Shown here: positions 8,447-16,843 of the stretch, in pieces | How positions within the stretch are numbered: the first letter of the stretch is position 1 | Layout of the letters: every line of letters begins with the position of its first letter | Notes under the pieces: model-generated | Databases searched by the model: none | Seen by the model: only the letters and a program-made list of their open reading frames with translations | Told to the model about the DNA's origin: nothing | Translations under genes and position numbers: made by a program | Assembly (NCBI GenBank): GCA_937944445.1 | Contig: CALDYP010000020.1 | Coordinates: 1 to 56,958 of the forward strand | Length of the DNA: 56,958 nt | From: an uncultured Anaerolineae bacterium | Lineage (GTDB): Bacteria > Chloroflexota > Anaerolineae > Aggregatilineales > Phototrophicaceae | Direction of reading: 5' to 3'

Positions 8447-10300
8447 ATGCTTTCGAAAAGTGCTTCCATGTTACGCCCCTTTGATTGGCATCGTGCAATC
8501 GCGGCGCTGCTGTGCGCGCTGGCCTTCTGGCTCAGCCTGTTGGTGAGCGACCGCGTGTTTGAAGGGCTGCCGCATCTAGAGGATGAGGTGGCCTATTTGT
8601 TTCAGGCGCGGGTGTTCGCGGCGGGCGCGTGGGTGATCCCGTCGCCGCCGGTGCGGCAGGCCTTCACACAGCCCTTCATCGTTGACCACGCCGGCAGCGG
8701 CGAGATGCGCCGCTTTAGCAAGTATCCGCCCGGGTGGTCACTGCTGTTAGGGGGCGGGCTGGCGATGGGCTACGGCGCGTGGGTAAACGCGGCGTTTGCG
8801 GCAGCGGCGGTGGCGCTGGTGTATCGGTTGGGGCACGTTTTCAGCCCCCATGTAGGCTTGATCGCGGCGCTGCTGCTGGCGTTCTCACCGGCGGCGCTGC
8901 TGCTCAACGGCAGTTTGATGGCACACAGCGCGGCGCTGGCGCTGGCGTGCGGCTTCTTGTGGTGCGTGTGGAACGCCGAACAGACGGGGCGGCGCTGGCG
9001 GTGGGCATTGGCGGCGGGCGCGCTGCTGGGCGTGCTGCTGCTGACGCGCCCCGCGCCTGCTGTGGCGGTTGCGCTGCCGCTCATGACATGGCTGGGCGGG
9101 CGCATGGTGCGCATGATCGGCCTGCGCCGTAGAATGCCCCCTCTCTACTGGAGAGGGGAGCTAGGGGTGAGGCCTTTCTTGACAACGTTCGTCACCCCCT
9201 ACGTCGGCCTTGCGCTGGTCGCGCTGAGCGTGCAGGCGGTCAACATGGCCTACAGCGCCGCCGCGACGGGCGACCCGCGCGCCAACCTCTACACCCTCGT
9301 GTGGAGCTATGACCGCATCGGCTTTGGTGCGTGCTGCGGGCGCACCGGCCACACACTGGAGAAGGCCATCCGCCACGTGCGCTTTGATATGTCGCTGGCG
9401 GCGGCGGACTTGTTCGGGTGGCAGTGGGGCGGGTGGCGCTTGGGCGACGACCTGCCGCCTGAGCTGCGCGAGCACCTGCTGACCAAAGCGACCTACTGGC
9501 CGCCGCTGGGGCTGAGCTTCGTCTTGCTGCCGTTCGGGGTGCTGATCGGCGCGGCGGGCGGGCGGGGACGGCGCGCATGGGGCGCGGCAGCGTGGGCGCT
9601 GATGATGAGCGCGTGGGCTGTGCTGCCAGTGGTGGCCTTCCCATTGGAGGCGCTGCGCGACCCCGCCGTGAGCTGGGCTTGGATCGTCTTCGGGCTGCTG
9701 CTGGCGCTCGCCCCGACGCTGGCCATCCCGCGCGCTGCGCCGCCGACAGTGGCGCTCACGTGGCTGCTGGTGAGCTTCACCGCCTGCATCGTGATCTTCC
9801 AGATGACCTACTGGGTGGGGGCGCAGCGCTACAGCGCCCGCTACTGGTACGAGGCGGCAGGCGCGGCCTGCCTCTTGAGCGCGCTGCCGCTGGCGGCGCT
9901 GCTTCAGCGCTGCATCCGCTGGCGCGCCCTCGTTTACGCCGCGCTGCTGGCGCTCGTCCTTTACGCCCACTACGCCTACAGCATCCCGCGGGTGAGCGTG
10001 CTGCACCAGTTCAACAACGTCAGCCGCGCGCACATCGCCGAACTCAACGCCCGCCGCGATGGCCGCCCCGCGCTGGTGCTGGTGACTGGCCCGCTGACCG
10101 GCGACTACCGCGTGACGTGGCGCGCGTTCGGCACGTACACCGCGCTCACGTCGCCGTTTTTGGACAGCGATGTAGTGGTGGCGCGCCTGCCGGAGGGGGA
10201 CGCGCAGCGCCGTGAAGAGGTGCTGGCCTTATTCCCTACGCGGCAGGTGATTGAGATGCGCGCCCTCGCCTCAGAAGCGTGGTTTGTCAACCCGCCCTAA
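8447..10300 (+). CDS. PMT/ArnT-type membrane glycosyltransferase (GT-C fold)
   Basis: A 617-residue, highly hydrophobic protein with about a dozen predicted membrane segments. The first external loop has the acidic motif 'LEDEVAYLFQARVF', followed by 'KYPPGWSLLLGGG', as in PMT/GT39-GT83 enzymes that use polyprenyl-phosphate sugars on the outer face. The donor could come from the GT2 enzyme at 15371, which is an inference. Start choice is uncertain: ATG 8438, 8447 and 8468 are in frame. I chose 8447 because TTTAAT lies just upstream, suggesting a short-leader transcript. Around residues 230-245 the frame runs through a hairpin repeat (9138-9174) that looks like intergenic repeat DNA, giving a local 'PPLYWRGELG' insertion in a loop. 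Confidence 0.8.
   Translation: MLSKSASMLRPFDWHRAIAALLCALAFWLSLLVSDRVFEGLPHLEDEVAYLFQARVFAAGAWVIPSPPVRQAFTQPFIVDHAGSGEMRRFSKYPPGWSLLLGGGLAMGYGAWVNAAFAAAAVALVYRLGHVFSPHVGLIAALLLAFSPAALLLNGSLMAHSAALALACGFLWCVWNAEQTGRRWRWALAAGALLGVLLLTRPAPAVAVALPLMTWLGGRMVRMIGLRRRMPPLYWRGELGVRPFLTTFVTPYVGLALVALSVQAVNMAYSAAATGDPRANLYTLVWSYDRIGFGACCGRTGHTLEKAIRHVRFDMSLAAADLFGWQWGGWRLGDDLPPELREHLLTKATYWPPLGLSFVLLPFGVLIGAAGGRGRRAWGAAAWALMMSAWAVLPVVAFPLEALRDPAVSWAWIVFGLLLALAPTLAIPRAAPPTVALTWLLVSFTACIVIFQMTYWVGAQRYSARYWYEAAGAACLLSALPLAALLQRCIRWRALVYAALLALVLYAHYAYSIPRVSVLHQFNNVSRAHIAELNARRDGRPALVLVTGPLTGDYRVTWRAFGTYTALTSPFLDSDVVVARLPEGDAQRREEVLALFPTRQVIEMRALASEAWFVNPP
9138..9174 (+). repeat. extragenic-type hairpin repeat lying inside a CDS
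   Basis: CCCCTCTC (9138-9145) pairs with GAGAGGGG (9151-9158), and AGGGGTGAGGCC follows at 9163-9174. The reverse complement of that last 12-mer occurs in the intergenic repeat at about 14938. The copy is read through in frame by the membrane glycosyltransferase. Confidence 0.6.
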
Positions 10301-10373
10301 GCCCCACGTGTTCCCTCACAGACCGCGCGCCTCGTGCCACCTTTGCGCATCTAATACGTAGATAAGTGTTACC

Positions 10374-10401
10374 ACAAATGAGCACAAATCATTTGTATAA
10401 T
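10374..10401 (+). promoter_or_regulatory. -10 element with overlapping palindrome before the Get3/ArsA gene
   Basis: TATAAT at 10396-10401 lies about 29 bases before the ATG at 10430. A perfect 8-bp inverted repeat, ACAAATGA (10374-10381) and TCATTTGT (10389-10396), with a 7-base spacer occupies the -35/-10 interval. No good -35 is visible. A regulator bound to the palindrome would control this promoter; that is inference. Confidence 0.55.
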
Positions 10402-10429
10402 GGCATAGATTGTGAAAACGAGGACAAAC

Positions 10430-11632
10430 ATGCGCGTTATCGTTCACACGGGTAAAGGTGGTGTGGGCAAGACCAGCATCAGCGCAGCGACAGCCCTGCA
10501 CTGCGCCGAGCTAGGCCTCAAGACGTTGGTGATGAGCACCGACACAGCGCACAGCTTGGGCGACTCGCTCGACAAGCAGATCGGCCCGGAGCCGAGTGAA
10601 GTCTACCCCAACTTGTGGGCGCAGGAAGTCGACGCACGCTACTCGATGGACAAATATTGGGGGCGTGTGCAGCGCTACATGGTTGCGCTCTTCAGCCGCA
10701 AAGGCGTTGAGGACATCGTAGCCGAAGAGGTGACGATCCTGCCCGGCTTCGAGGAAGGCGCTCACCTGCTATGGATCAACCAGTATTTCAAGAACAAGGA
10801 TTTTGACGTGCTGATCGTGGACGCCGCGCCCACCGCCGAGACGCTGCGGCTGCTCAGCTTGCCGGACGTGACGCGATGGTGGTTCGAGCGCGTGCTGACG
10901 CTGACGCAGGGCGTGACGAAAGTCATCCGCCCGATCAGCAAGCTCATGCGGCGCGGCGACGCCGTGCCAGACGACGATGCGTGGGATCAAGTGCGCGACT
11001 TGTTCGACATGCTCGATCATGTGCGCGCGCTGCTCTCTGACCCAGAAGTATCGTCGATGCGCCTTGTCGTCAACCCAGAGCGCATGGTCATCAAAGAGAC
11101 ACAGCGCACCTACACCTATCTCAACCTCTACGGTTACGCGACCGATGCGATCATCGTGAACCGTATCCTGCCGGATGAGGTGACAGACCCTTACTTCGAC
11201 GCGCGCCGCCAGCGCCAGAAGGAAAACCTCACGTTCGTGCAAGAGGCGTTCGGCATGATGCCGATGCTCAAAGCGCCCCTCTTCAGCGATGAGGTGGGCG
11301 GGCTGGAGGATCTGCGTCGGTTGGGCAAAGCCCTCTACGGCGACACCAACCCCGCGCGCCGCATGTTCGATGGGGTGACGCACAAGATCGAGAGCTACGG
11401 CGACAACGGCGAATACATCTTGAAAGTGCCGCTGGGCTTTGCTGACAAAGCCGACATTGACCTTTATCGTTCACGGGACGAGATTACGCTGCGCGTGGGG
11501 CCGTACCGCCGTAACATCGTGCTGCCGTCCGCGCTGCATAATCTGGAGATCGCAGATGCAAAACACGTCGAGTCCAGCCTCCACATCCGTTTCTACAACC
11601 CCGACGCCACCCCCGCCGCCAAAGGCCACTAA
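10430..11632 (+). CDS. ArsA/Get3-family ATPase with C-terminal alpha-crystallin domain (Get3d-like)
   Basis: A 400-residue deviant-Walker P-loop ATPase. 'VHTGKGGVGKTSISAAT' is the signature-lysine P-loop, followed by switch-I-like 'STDTAHSLGDSLD', 'FDVLIVDAAPTAETLRLLSLPD' and 'IIVNRILPDE'. After about residue 320 comes a beta-rich domain ('YILKVPLGFADKADIDLYRS...ITLRVGPYRRNIVLP') that resembles the small-heat-shock alpha-crystallin fold. This combination is known from Get3d/ArsA-like proteins of cyanobacteria, plastids and phototrophic bacteria, where a role with hydrophobic clients is proposed. There is no CxxC and no tandem ATPase duplication, which argues against an arsenite pump. The start is ATG 10430, with GAGGA five bases upstream. 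The 3' end overlaps the UbiB-type kinase by 77 bp. Confidence 0.85.
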   Translation: MRVIVHTGKGGVGKTSISAATALHCAELGLKTLVMSTDTAHSLGDSLDKQIGPEPSEVYPNLWAQEVDARYSMDKYWGRVQRYMVALFSRKGVEDIVAEEVTILPGFEEGAHLLWINQYFKNKDFDVLIVDAAPTAETLRLLSLPDVTRWWFERVLTLTQGVTKVIRPISKLMRRGDAVPDDDAWDQVRDLFDMLDHVRALLSDPEVSSMRLVVNPERMVIKETQRTYTYLNLYGYATDAIIVNRILPDEVTDPYFDARRQRQKENLTFVQEAFGMMPMLKAPLFSDEVGGLEDLRRLGKALYGDTNPARRMFDGVTHKIESYGDNGEYILKVPLGFADKADIDLYRSRDEITLRVGPYRRNIVLPSALHNLEIADAKHVESSLHIRFYNPDATPAAKGH

Positions 11633-13592
11633 CGGCAGCGCCGCGGGCCGCGTCGGAGTGCGTCAGCCGGTGCGGCTGGATGATGTAGCAGTTGCGCCGC
11701 CCGCTGCCCCGCCTGTCAACGGCGCGGCGGCGGCTGTGCCCAACACGCCGTCGGCGACCGTCAAGCCGCCGGTAGTCCCGTCCTTCAGCGAAGTGCAGCG
11801 CCGCGTGAGCGCGGCCAGCGCCCCACTGGAGACGGTCGAGCAGCAGGTCAACCGCCTGCGCCCACGCGCCCTGCGGATGCAGCTTCGCTTCTTGCACACG
11901 CTGATCTTCGCGCTGTGGCTGTTCGGGCGTTTGGTGGCGTGGCAGGTCTACATCGCCAACTACTTCCCGGGCTACGTGCGCCGCACCAACACTCGCCGCT
12001 GGCGCAAGTACGCCCGCGAATTCCGCAAGTTCGCCATCCACATGGGCGGCGTGATGATCAAGGCCGGCCAGTTCGCCAGCACGCGCGCTGACATCCTGCC
12101 GGAGGAGGTCATCAGCGAGCTGGCTGACTTGCAGGACAAAGTGCCCACTGTGCCGTTTGAACAAATCCGCGCGGTGCTGCAGCGCGAGCTGGGCGACCTT
12201 GACGCGCGCTTCGAGTGGATCACGCCGGAGCCGATTGCCGCGGCCAGCTTGGGGCAGGTGCACCGCGCCAAGCTGCGCGGCGGGGATCGCGTGGTGATCA
12301 AAGTGCAGCGCCCGAACGTGCGCGCCATCGTTTACACCGACATGGCAGCGCTGTTCGTCGTCGCGCGCGTAGCCATGCGCTTCGCCTTCGTCCGCCGCCG
12401 CGCGGATGCTGTCCTGCTGATCGAGGAGTTCGGGCGCGTCCTGCTGGAAGAAGTCTCGTATCGCAAAGAGGTTGAGAACGCGCAGCGCTTCGCCCGCATG
12501 TTCGCCGACAACGCGGGGGTGTACGTCCCGTCGATCTACACCGAGCACAGCACCGACCAAGTCATCACGATTGAGGATGTGACCTCGATCAAGATCGACG
12601 ACTTCGAGGCGCTGGCGGCGGCGGGCATCAACCGCAAGGACGTGGCGCAGCGCTTGATGGACACCTACATGAAGCAGATCTTCGACGAGCGCTTCTTCCA
12701 CGCCGACCCGCACCCCGGCAACCTGTTCGTCTATCCGCTGCCAGTGGAGAACCCACAGCAGTACGTGGCGAGGGGCGGCGGCCGACCCTTCTACTTGATC
12801 TTCATCGACTTCGGCATGACTGGCACGCTGACGAAAGAACTGGTCAACGCGCTCATCAACACGCTGTCGGCGGTCATCACCCGCGACGCGCGCAAGCTGG
12901 TGGCCAGCTACAAAGAGCTGGGCTTCCTGCTGCCCAACGCCGACGTGCGCCGCATCGAAGAGGCGACCGAAGCGGTCTTTGATGAGGTGTGGGGCCTGAG
13001 CATGTCCGACATCAACCAGATCGACTTTGACGTGATCGCCAACATCGGCAAAGAGTTCAGCGATCTGATCTACGAGATGCCCTTCCGCATCCCACAGGAT
13101 TTCATCTACTTGGGGCGCACAGTGAGCATCCTCTCCGGCATGTCCACCGCGCTTGACCCTGACTTCAACCCGTGGGTGAGCATTCAAGAGAACGTGCAGC
13201 ACCTGATCAAGCCTGAGGACGAGACGCAAGTCCTGCGCGAGGCGTTCGCCACGTTCCTTGACCCGCTTCAGCAGTTGATGGCGGGCAACGTACAAGGCTT
13301 CTTGCTGGCGACGCGCCGCCTGCTGGCGACGTTTCAGCGCCCCAACCGCTCCGAACAGATGCTCCAGCAGATCCTCAGCGGTGAGGTACAGATCGAGACG
13401 AAGCTCAGCCCCTACAATCGCAAGCAGCTTGAGCGCGTCGAATCGCAGATGAAGGCCACTAACCGCATGTTCCTGTTCGGCTCGCTGTTGATCGTCGGGA
13501 CGCTGCTCTACACCAACGGCGACATGCAGCTGGCGACGGCGGCGTATGCGGCATCGGGTGGGGCGTTCCTCTGGTGGCTGCTGGGGCGGTGA
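11556..13592 (+). CDS. ABC1/UbiB-family atypical kinase
   Basis: A 678-residue protein of the AarF/UbiB/COQ8 family. The first ~95 residues are a low-complexity Pro/Ala/Val tail; this start (ATG with GGAG upstream) lies inside the preceding gene, and a later start cannot be excluded. The family hallmarks follow: KxGQ in 'MIKAGQFASTR', the alanine-rich loop 'AAASLGQVHRA', the ATP lysine in 'VVIKVQRP', 'LLEEVSYRKEVENA', the catalytic loop 'FFHADPHPGNLFV' and metal-binding 'FIDFGMTG'. Two C-terminal membrane helices complete the usual UbiB layout. Homologues support isoprenoid quinone or other lipid homeostasis through an ATPase-like activity. Overlap with the Get3-like ATPase implies co-expression. 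Confidence 0.88.
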   Translation: MQNTSSPASTSVSTTPTPPPPPKATNGSAAGRVGVRQPVRLDDVAVAPPAAPPVNGAAAAVPNTPSATVKPPVVPSFSEVQRRVSAASAPLETVEQQVNRLRPRALRMQLRFLHTLIFALWLFGRLVAWQVYIANYFPGYVRRTNTRRWRKYAREFRKFAIHMGGVMIKAGQFASTRADILPEEVISELADLQDKVPTVPFEQIRAVLQRELGDLDARFEWITPEPIAAASLGQVHRAKLRGGDRVVIKVQRPNVRAIVYTDMAALFVVARVAMRFAFVRRRADAVLLIEEFGRVLLEEVSYRKEVENAQRFARMFADNAGVYVPSIYTEHSTDQVITIEDVTSIKIDDFEALAAAGINRKDVAQRLMDTYMKQIFDERFFHADPHPGNLFVYPLPVENPQQYVARGGGRPFYLIFIDFGMTGTLTKELVNALINTLSAVITRDARKLVASYKELGFLLPNADVRRIEEATEAVFDEVWGLSMSDINQIDFDVIANIGKEFSDLIYEMPFRIPQDFIYLGRTVSILSGMSTALDPDFNPWVSIQENVQHLIKPEDETQVLREAFATFLDPLQQLMAGNVQGFLLATRRLLATFQRPNRSEQMLQQILSGEVQIETKLSPYNRKQLERVESQMKATNRMFLFGSLLIVGTLLYTNGDMQLATAAYAASGGAFLWWLLGR

Positions 13593-13634
13593 CATAGGGG
13601 CACGGCGTGTCGCGTCCGCAGGGACACCCCAAAC

Positions 13635-13654
13635 GGACAGCGCAGGCGCTGTCC
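13635..13654. repeat. extragenic palindrome (ACCCCAAACGGAC family)
   Basis: GGACAGCGC (13635-13643) is inversely repeated by GCGCTGTCC (13646-13654), directly after the lead ACACCCCAAAC. The same lead followed by a different palindrome occurs at 16734. It lies behind the UbiB-type gene, but no T-run follows, so it is not a classical terminator. Confidence 0.55.
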
Positions 13655-13716
13655 CGACTATCCGTTTTCTAATACGATTTACATGAACATCGCTGTATCA
13701 GAGCGTCTTTGACGAG

Positions 13717-13725
13717 TGTTATAAT
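13717..13725 (+). promoter_or_regulatory. extended -10 promoter of ino1
   Basis: TGTTATAAT is a TGn-extended -10 hexamer about 50 bases before the start codon at 13777. A TTGACG only five bases upstream of the hexamer is misplaced for a -35, so the extended -10 probably suffices. Confidence 0.5.
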
Positions 13726-13776
13726 GATTGCTTAACATACACACACTCTCTGAAGCCTAGCAGGAGCTGCTCCACT

Positions 13777-14925
13777 ATGAAAAAACCGATTCGTGTCGCC
13801 ATTGCGGGCGTTGGCAACTGTGCGTCATCGCTGGTTCAAGGCGTTCACTACTACGCCGACGCGCAGGAAGAGGACTTCGTGCCGGGCATCATGCACGTCA
13901 ACCTCGGCGGCTATCACATCCGCGATGTGGAATTTGTGGCGGCGTTCGACGTGGACGCGGAGAAGGTCGGCCAAGATCTGAGCGTGGCGCTGCGCAGCGG
14001 CCAGAACAACACCGTCATCTTCGCGGAGGTTCCTCCGCTGGGTGTGACGGTGCAGCGCGGCCCAACGCTCGACGGCCTCGGCACGTATCTCGCGCAGAAG
14101 ATCCAAGAAAGCCCCGCCGAGCCAGTCGACGTGGCGCAAGTGCTGCGCGACACGCAGGCTGACATCCTCGTGAACTACCTGCCCGTCGGCAGCCAGCACG
14201 CCACCGAATACTACGCCGAACAGTGCTTGAAAGCGGGCGTTGCCTTCGTGAACGCCATCCCGGTGTTCATCGCCAGCAACCCAGAGTGGCAGGCGCGCTT
14301 TGCCGCCGCAGGGCTGCCCGCGCTGGGCGACGACGTCAAATCGCAAGTGGGCGCGACCATCGTCCACCGCGTGCTGGCCAACCTGTTCAAGGCGCGCGGC
14401 GTCAAACTTGAGCGCACCAGCCAGCTCAACGTCGGCGGCAACATGGACTTCTACAACATGCTCGACCGCAGCCGCCTCGAGAGCAAGAAGATCAGCAAGA
14501 CGAACGCTGTCGCCAGCCAGATTGACCACGAACTCGCCCCCGAGAACATCTACATCGGCCCGAGCGACTATGTGCCGTGGTTGGAAGATCGCAAGTGGGC
14601 GCACATCCGCCTTGAGGGGCGTACCTTCGGCGACGTGCCGCTGAACGTTGAACTCAAGCTGGAAGTCGTCGACAGCCCCAACAGCGCCGGCGTCATCATC
14701 GACGCGATTCGCTGCGCCAAGATCGCGCTGGATCGCGGCCTCGCTGGCGCGATTGAAGCCCCGAGCAGCTACTTCTTCAAGACGCCGCCGATCCAGCCCG
14801 AGGACACCGAGTCGCGCACGATGCTGGAGGCGTTCATCGCTGGCCAACCTTACGAGTGGCGCGGCGCAGATCGCACCGTCGGCACGTCGCGTCACAGCGT
14901 CATCCGCCCCAACGGCGCGCGCTGA
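13777..14925 (+). CDS. ino1: myo-inositol-1-phosphate synthase
   Basis: A 382-residue NAD-dependent enzyme that converts glucose 6-phosphate to 1L-myo-inositol 1-phosphate, the first step to inositol lipids and inositol-derived solutes. The N-terminal Rossmann motif is '[16 protein letters not shown]'. Diagnostic blocks follow: '[23 protein letters not shown]', '[12 protein letters not shown]', '[15 protein letters not shown]' and '[28 protein letters not shown]'. The short bacterial/archaeal length (against ~530 in yeast) matches the mycobacterial and archaeal type. It has its own extended -10 promoter and a hairpin-rich spacer behind it. The nearby GT28 and GT2 genes fit with a lipid or glycan role for the inositol, though no phosphatidylinositol synthase is in view. 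Confidence 0.93.
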   Translation: MKKPIRVAIAGVGNCASSLVQGVHYYADAQEEDFVPGIMHVNLGGYHIRDVEFVAAFDVDAEKVGQDLSVALRSGQNNTVIFAEVPPLGVTVQRGPTLDGLGTYLAQKIQESPAEPVDVAQVLRDTQADILVNYLPVGSQHATEYYAEQCLKAGVAFVNAIPVFIASNPEWQARFAAAGLPALGDDVKSQVGATIVHRVLANLFKARGVKLERTSQLNVGGNMDFYNMLDRSRLESKKISKTNAVASQIDHELAPENIYIGPSDYVPWLEDRKWAHIRLEGRTFGDVPLNVELKLEVVDSPNSAGVIIDAIRCAKIALDRGLAGAIEAPSSYFFKTPPIQPEDTESRTMLEAFIAGQPYEWRGADRTVGTSRHSVIRPNGAR

Positions 14926-14937
14926 ACGTCGGGATAG

Positions 14938-14998
14938 GCCTCACCCCTCAACCCCCTTCTTCGTCTCTGGCCGCAGGCAGGCCAGTCCAAGAAGGGGG
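14938..14998. repeat. dispersed repeat with nested inverted repeats
   Basis: GGCCTCACCCCT near 14938 is the reverse complement of the 12-mer found inside the gene at 9163. It leads into an outer stem, CCCCCTTCTT (14952-14961) with AAGAAGGGGG (14989-14998), which encloses an inner stem, CTGGCC (14967-14972) with GGCCAG (14980-14985). This can fold as a two-tier hairpin or cruciform behind ino1. It may stop transcription, but no T-run is present. Confidence 0.6.
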
Positions 14999-15094
14999 AT
15001 TCAACTGCATGGCAGGCTGTGTCCCGACTATGACCTGATGCGGCTTTCTGCTATACTGCATGGGCAAATTTAAGCATCTACCAGAGGGAACGAC

Positions 15095-15364
15095 ATGCAA
15101 AATTTCCCCCCGATTCGATGGGCGCTGACGCATCCGCGGCTGGCAGCGTGGATCGTGCTGGCAACCTTTATGTGCGTGCTGCTGGCGATTGAGGCGCGCG
15201 ACGTCGGCTTGCTGCCCACGCAGTGGATCGCGCTCTTCACGGCGACAACCCTTGTGGCCGGCTTGTGCGTGTGGATCATCAGCTGGGAAGACAACAGCCC
15301 CGACGAAGCCCAAGCAACCACCGAAGTGGAAGCGATCCGCGTCAACACGCCCGACAAGTCGTAG
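15095..15364 (+). CDS. small two-helix membrane protein, unknown function
   Basis: An 89-residue protein not matched to any family I recognise. Two hydrophobic helices, about residues 17-34 (LAAWIVLATFMCVLLAIEA) and 44-64 (ALFTATTLVAGLCVWIISW), are joined by a short loop and followed by an acidic tail rich in Asp, Glu and Thr. AGAGGGA lies seven bases before the ATG, so translation is well supported. It ends six bases before the GT2 synthase, and the two are very probably co-transcribed. GT2 polyprenyl-phosphate-sugar synthases often have a small membrane partner, so an accessory role there is possible but unproven. Confidence 0.7.
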   Translation: MQNFPPIRWALTHPRLAAWIVLATFMCVLLAIEARDVGLLPTQWIALFTATTLVAGLCVWIISWEDNSPDEAQATTEVEAIRVNTPDKS

Positions 15365-15370
15365 GCGCAC

Positions 15371-16090
15371 ATGACCAAACGACTGAAAGACCCGCAGCCC
15401 CTGACGCTGACCGTCGTCATCCCCTGCTACAACGAGGTGACCACCGTTGAACAAGTGCTCGACGACGTGCGCGCGGTTGGCTTGGCCAATGAGATCATCA
15501 TCGTAGACGACGGCAGCACAGACGGCACGCGCGACGTGCTCCAGCGCATCGAGGAAAAACGCTTCCCCGAGGTGCGCATCATCTATCACTCGCACAATCA
15601 AGGCAAAGGTGCGGCGGTCATCACCGGCTTCAAAGCCGCCACGAGCGATGTGCTGCTCATCCAAGATGCCGACTTTGAATATGACCCGCGCGAGTACCCC
15701 ATCCTGCTCAAGCCGATCCAAGAGGGCATCGCCACCGTCGTGTACGGCTCGCGGTTTTTGGGTGGGCCGCGCAAGGCGATGAACTTCTGGAACATGGTGG
15801 CCAACAAAGGCCTGACGCTGGCGACGAACATTCTCTACAACGCCATCCTGAGCGACATGGAGACATGCTACAAAGTCTTTCGCGCCGAGGTGGTGAAGGA
15901 CATGCGCATCCACGCCCGCCGCTTCGAGTTCGAGCCAGAGGTGACCGCCAAAGTGCTCAAGAAGGGCATCCGCATCTATGAAGTCCCGATCAGCTACAAC
16001 GGGCGCGAGTACCACGAAGGCAAGAAGATCAAATGGACGGACGCGCCCATCGCCCTGTGGACGTTGATCAAGTATCGCTTTGTGGACTAG
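15371..16090 (+). CDS. GT2 dolichyl/polyprenyl-phosphate sugar synthase (DPM1-like)
   Basis: A 239-residue soluble GT-A enzyme. 'LTVVIPCYNEVTTVEQVLDD' opens the fold, 'IIIVDDGSTDGTRDVL' binds the nucleotide, 'NQGKGAAVITGFKAATSDVLLIQDADFEYDP' contains the DxD-like metal motif, and 'GSRFLGG' with 'DMETCYKVFRAEVVKD' is characteristic of DPM1-type enzymes. There are no C-terminal membrane helices, as in the short DPM1 form. It should transfer a sugar from GDP- or UDP-sugar to a polyprenyl phosphate. A plausible user is the PMT-type transferase at 8447. The gene lies 6 bp after the small membrane protein and 5 bp before the uracil-DNA glycosylase. Confidence 0.87.
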   Translation: MTKRLKDPQPLTLTVVIPCYNEVTTVEQVLDDVRAVGLANEIIIVDDGSTDGTRDVLQRIEEKRFPEVRIIYHSHNQGKGAAVITGFKAATSDVLLIQDADFEYDPREYPILLKPIQEGIATVVYGSRFLGGPRKAMNFWNMVANKGLTLATNILYNAILSDMETCYKVFRAEVVKDMRIHARRFEFEPEVTAKVLKKGIRIYEVPISYNGREYHEGKKIKWTDAPIALWTLIKYRFVD

Positions 16091-16095
16091 ACGGT

Positions 16096-16692
16096 ATGAC
16101 TGAACGTTCTGACCTGCTGCGTCAAATCCGCGATGAGTTGATCGCCGCGACGGATGCGCCGCTTTACGCCTACCGCACCGCCAACGGCTACTACCCTGTG
16201 GCGGGGATGGGCAACCACTACGCCAAGATCATGTTCGTGGGCGAGGCCCCGGGCGAAAACGAAGCCAAGCAGGGCAGGCCGTTCGTGGGCGCGGCGGGGC
16301 GCTTCCTCGATGAGCTGCTGAACTCGATCCAGCTCAAGCGCGAGGATGTCTACATCACCAACATCGTAAAAGACCGCCCCCCAGACAACCGCGACCCCAG
16401 CCGCGAGGAAATCGCCTACTATGCGCCCTTCCTCATCCGCCAGATCAACATCATCCAGCCACAGGTGATCGCCACGTTGGGGCGCTTCAGCATGACGTGG
16501 CTGCTGACGCGCTATAACTCGCCCTACCAAACGAAGAAGATCAGCGAGCTGCACGGCAAGGTCATCCCGCTGGACGTGGACTATGGCCAGATCAGCCTTG
16601 TGGCGCTCTACCATCCGGCGCAGGCGCTCTACAAAGCCGCCGACCGCCCGATCCACCTCGCTGATTTCAAAGCGCTGGAGGCGTTCAAGTAG
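16096..16692 (+). CDS. family 4-type uracil-DNA glycosylase lacking all Fe-S cysteines
   Basis: A 198-residue protein with the UDG superfamily motifs: motif A 'GEAPGENEAKQGRPFVGAAGR', the central 'EDVYITNIVKDRPPDNRDPS' and motif B 'HPAQAL'. These match family 4 enzymes such as Thermotoga UDG, which excise uracil from DNA. Canonical members bind a [4Fe-4S] cluster through four cysteines: two near the N-terminus, one in 'VKCRPP' and one in the following 'ACxPFL' stretch. Here the protein contains no cysteine at all; the positions read Ala/Tyr, Asp and Tyr/Ala. Sequence length and catalytic motifs are otherwise normal, so this looks like an adapted cluster-free version and not a decaying gene. 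It starts 5 bp after the GT2 gene at ATG 16096. Confidence 0.82.
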   Translation: MTERSDLLRQIRDELIAATDAPLYAYRTANGYYPVAGMGNHYAKIMFVGEAPGENEAKQGRPFVGAAGRFLDELLNSIQLKREDVYITNIVKDRPPDNRDPSREEIAYYAPFLIRQINIIQPQVIATLGRFSMTWLLTRYNSPYQTKKISELHGKVIPLDVDYGQISLVALYHPAQALYKAADRPIHLADFKALEAFK

Positions 16693-16733
16693 GGGCATGA
16701 CGTGTCAGGCCCGCGAGAGGCCACACCCCAAAC

Positions 16734-16753
16734 GGACGCGACCGATCGCGTCC
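16734..16753. repeat. extragenic palindrome (ACCCCAAACGGAC family)
   Basis: GGACGCGA (16734-16741) and TCGCGTCC (16746-16753) form an 8-bp stem with a 4-base loop. It is preceded by CACACCCCAAAC, as at 13635. The rest of the 16693-16928 spacer holds the promoter of the next operon and no gene. Confidence 0.5.
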
Positions 16754-16843
16754 CCATTGAAACGCGTCTTGAGGTGAGCACTTTTAGCCGTGCTCGACCT
16801 TCGACCCTTTCAGTAGTAGACACTCTCCACATTGGGGGGGTGG

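Noticed and set aside
10430-11632. Arsenite efflux ATPase assignment for the ArsA-like gene
   Set aside because: It has one ATPase half, no metal-binding cysteines, no arsB or arsR neighbour, and an alpha-crystallin-like tail that arsenite ATPases lack.
11484-13595. A 703-codon open frame antisense to the UbiB-type kinase
   Set aside because: High-GC coding often leaves long open mirror frames. The predicted protein is His/Arg/Asp-rich with no recognisable fold, whereas the plus-strand gene has all kinase motifs.
13825-14895. Long minus-strand frame opposite ino1
   Set aside because: Same shadow effect; its composition is biased and it has no ribosome binding site, while ino1 is unmistakable.
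16816-16829. Possible fourth MITE end (GTAGTAGACACTCT)
   Set aside because: Only about nine bases agree with the terminal repeat and no other part of the element is nearby.
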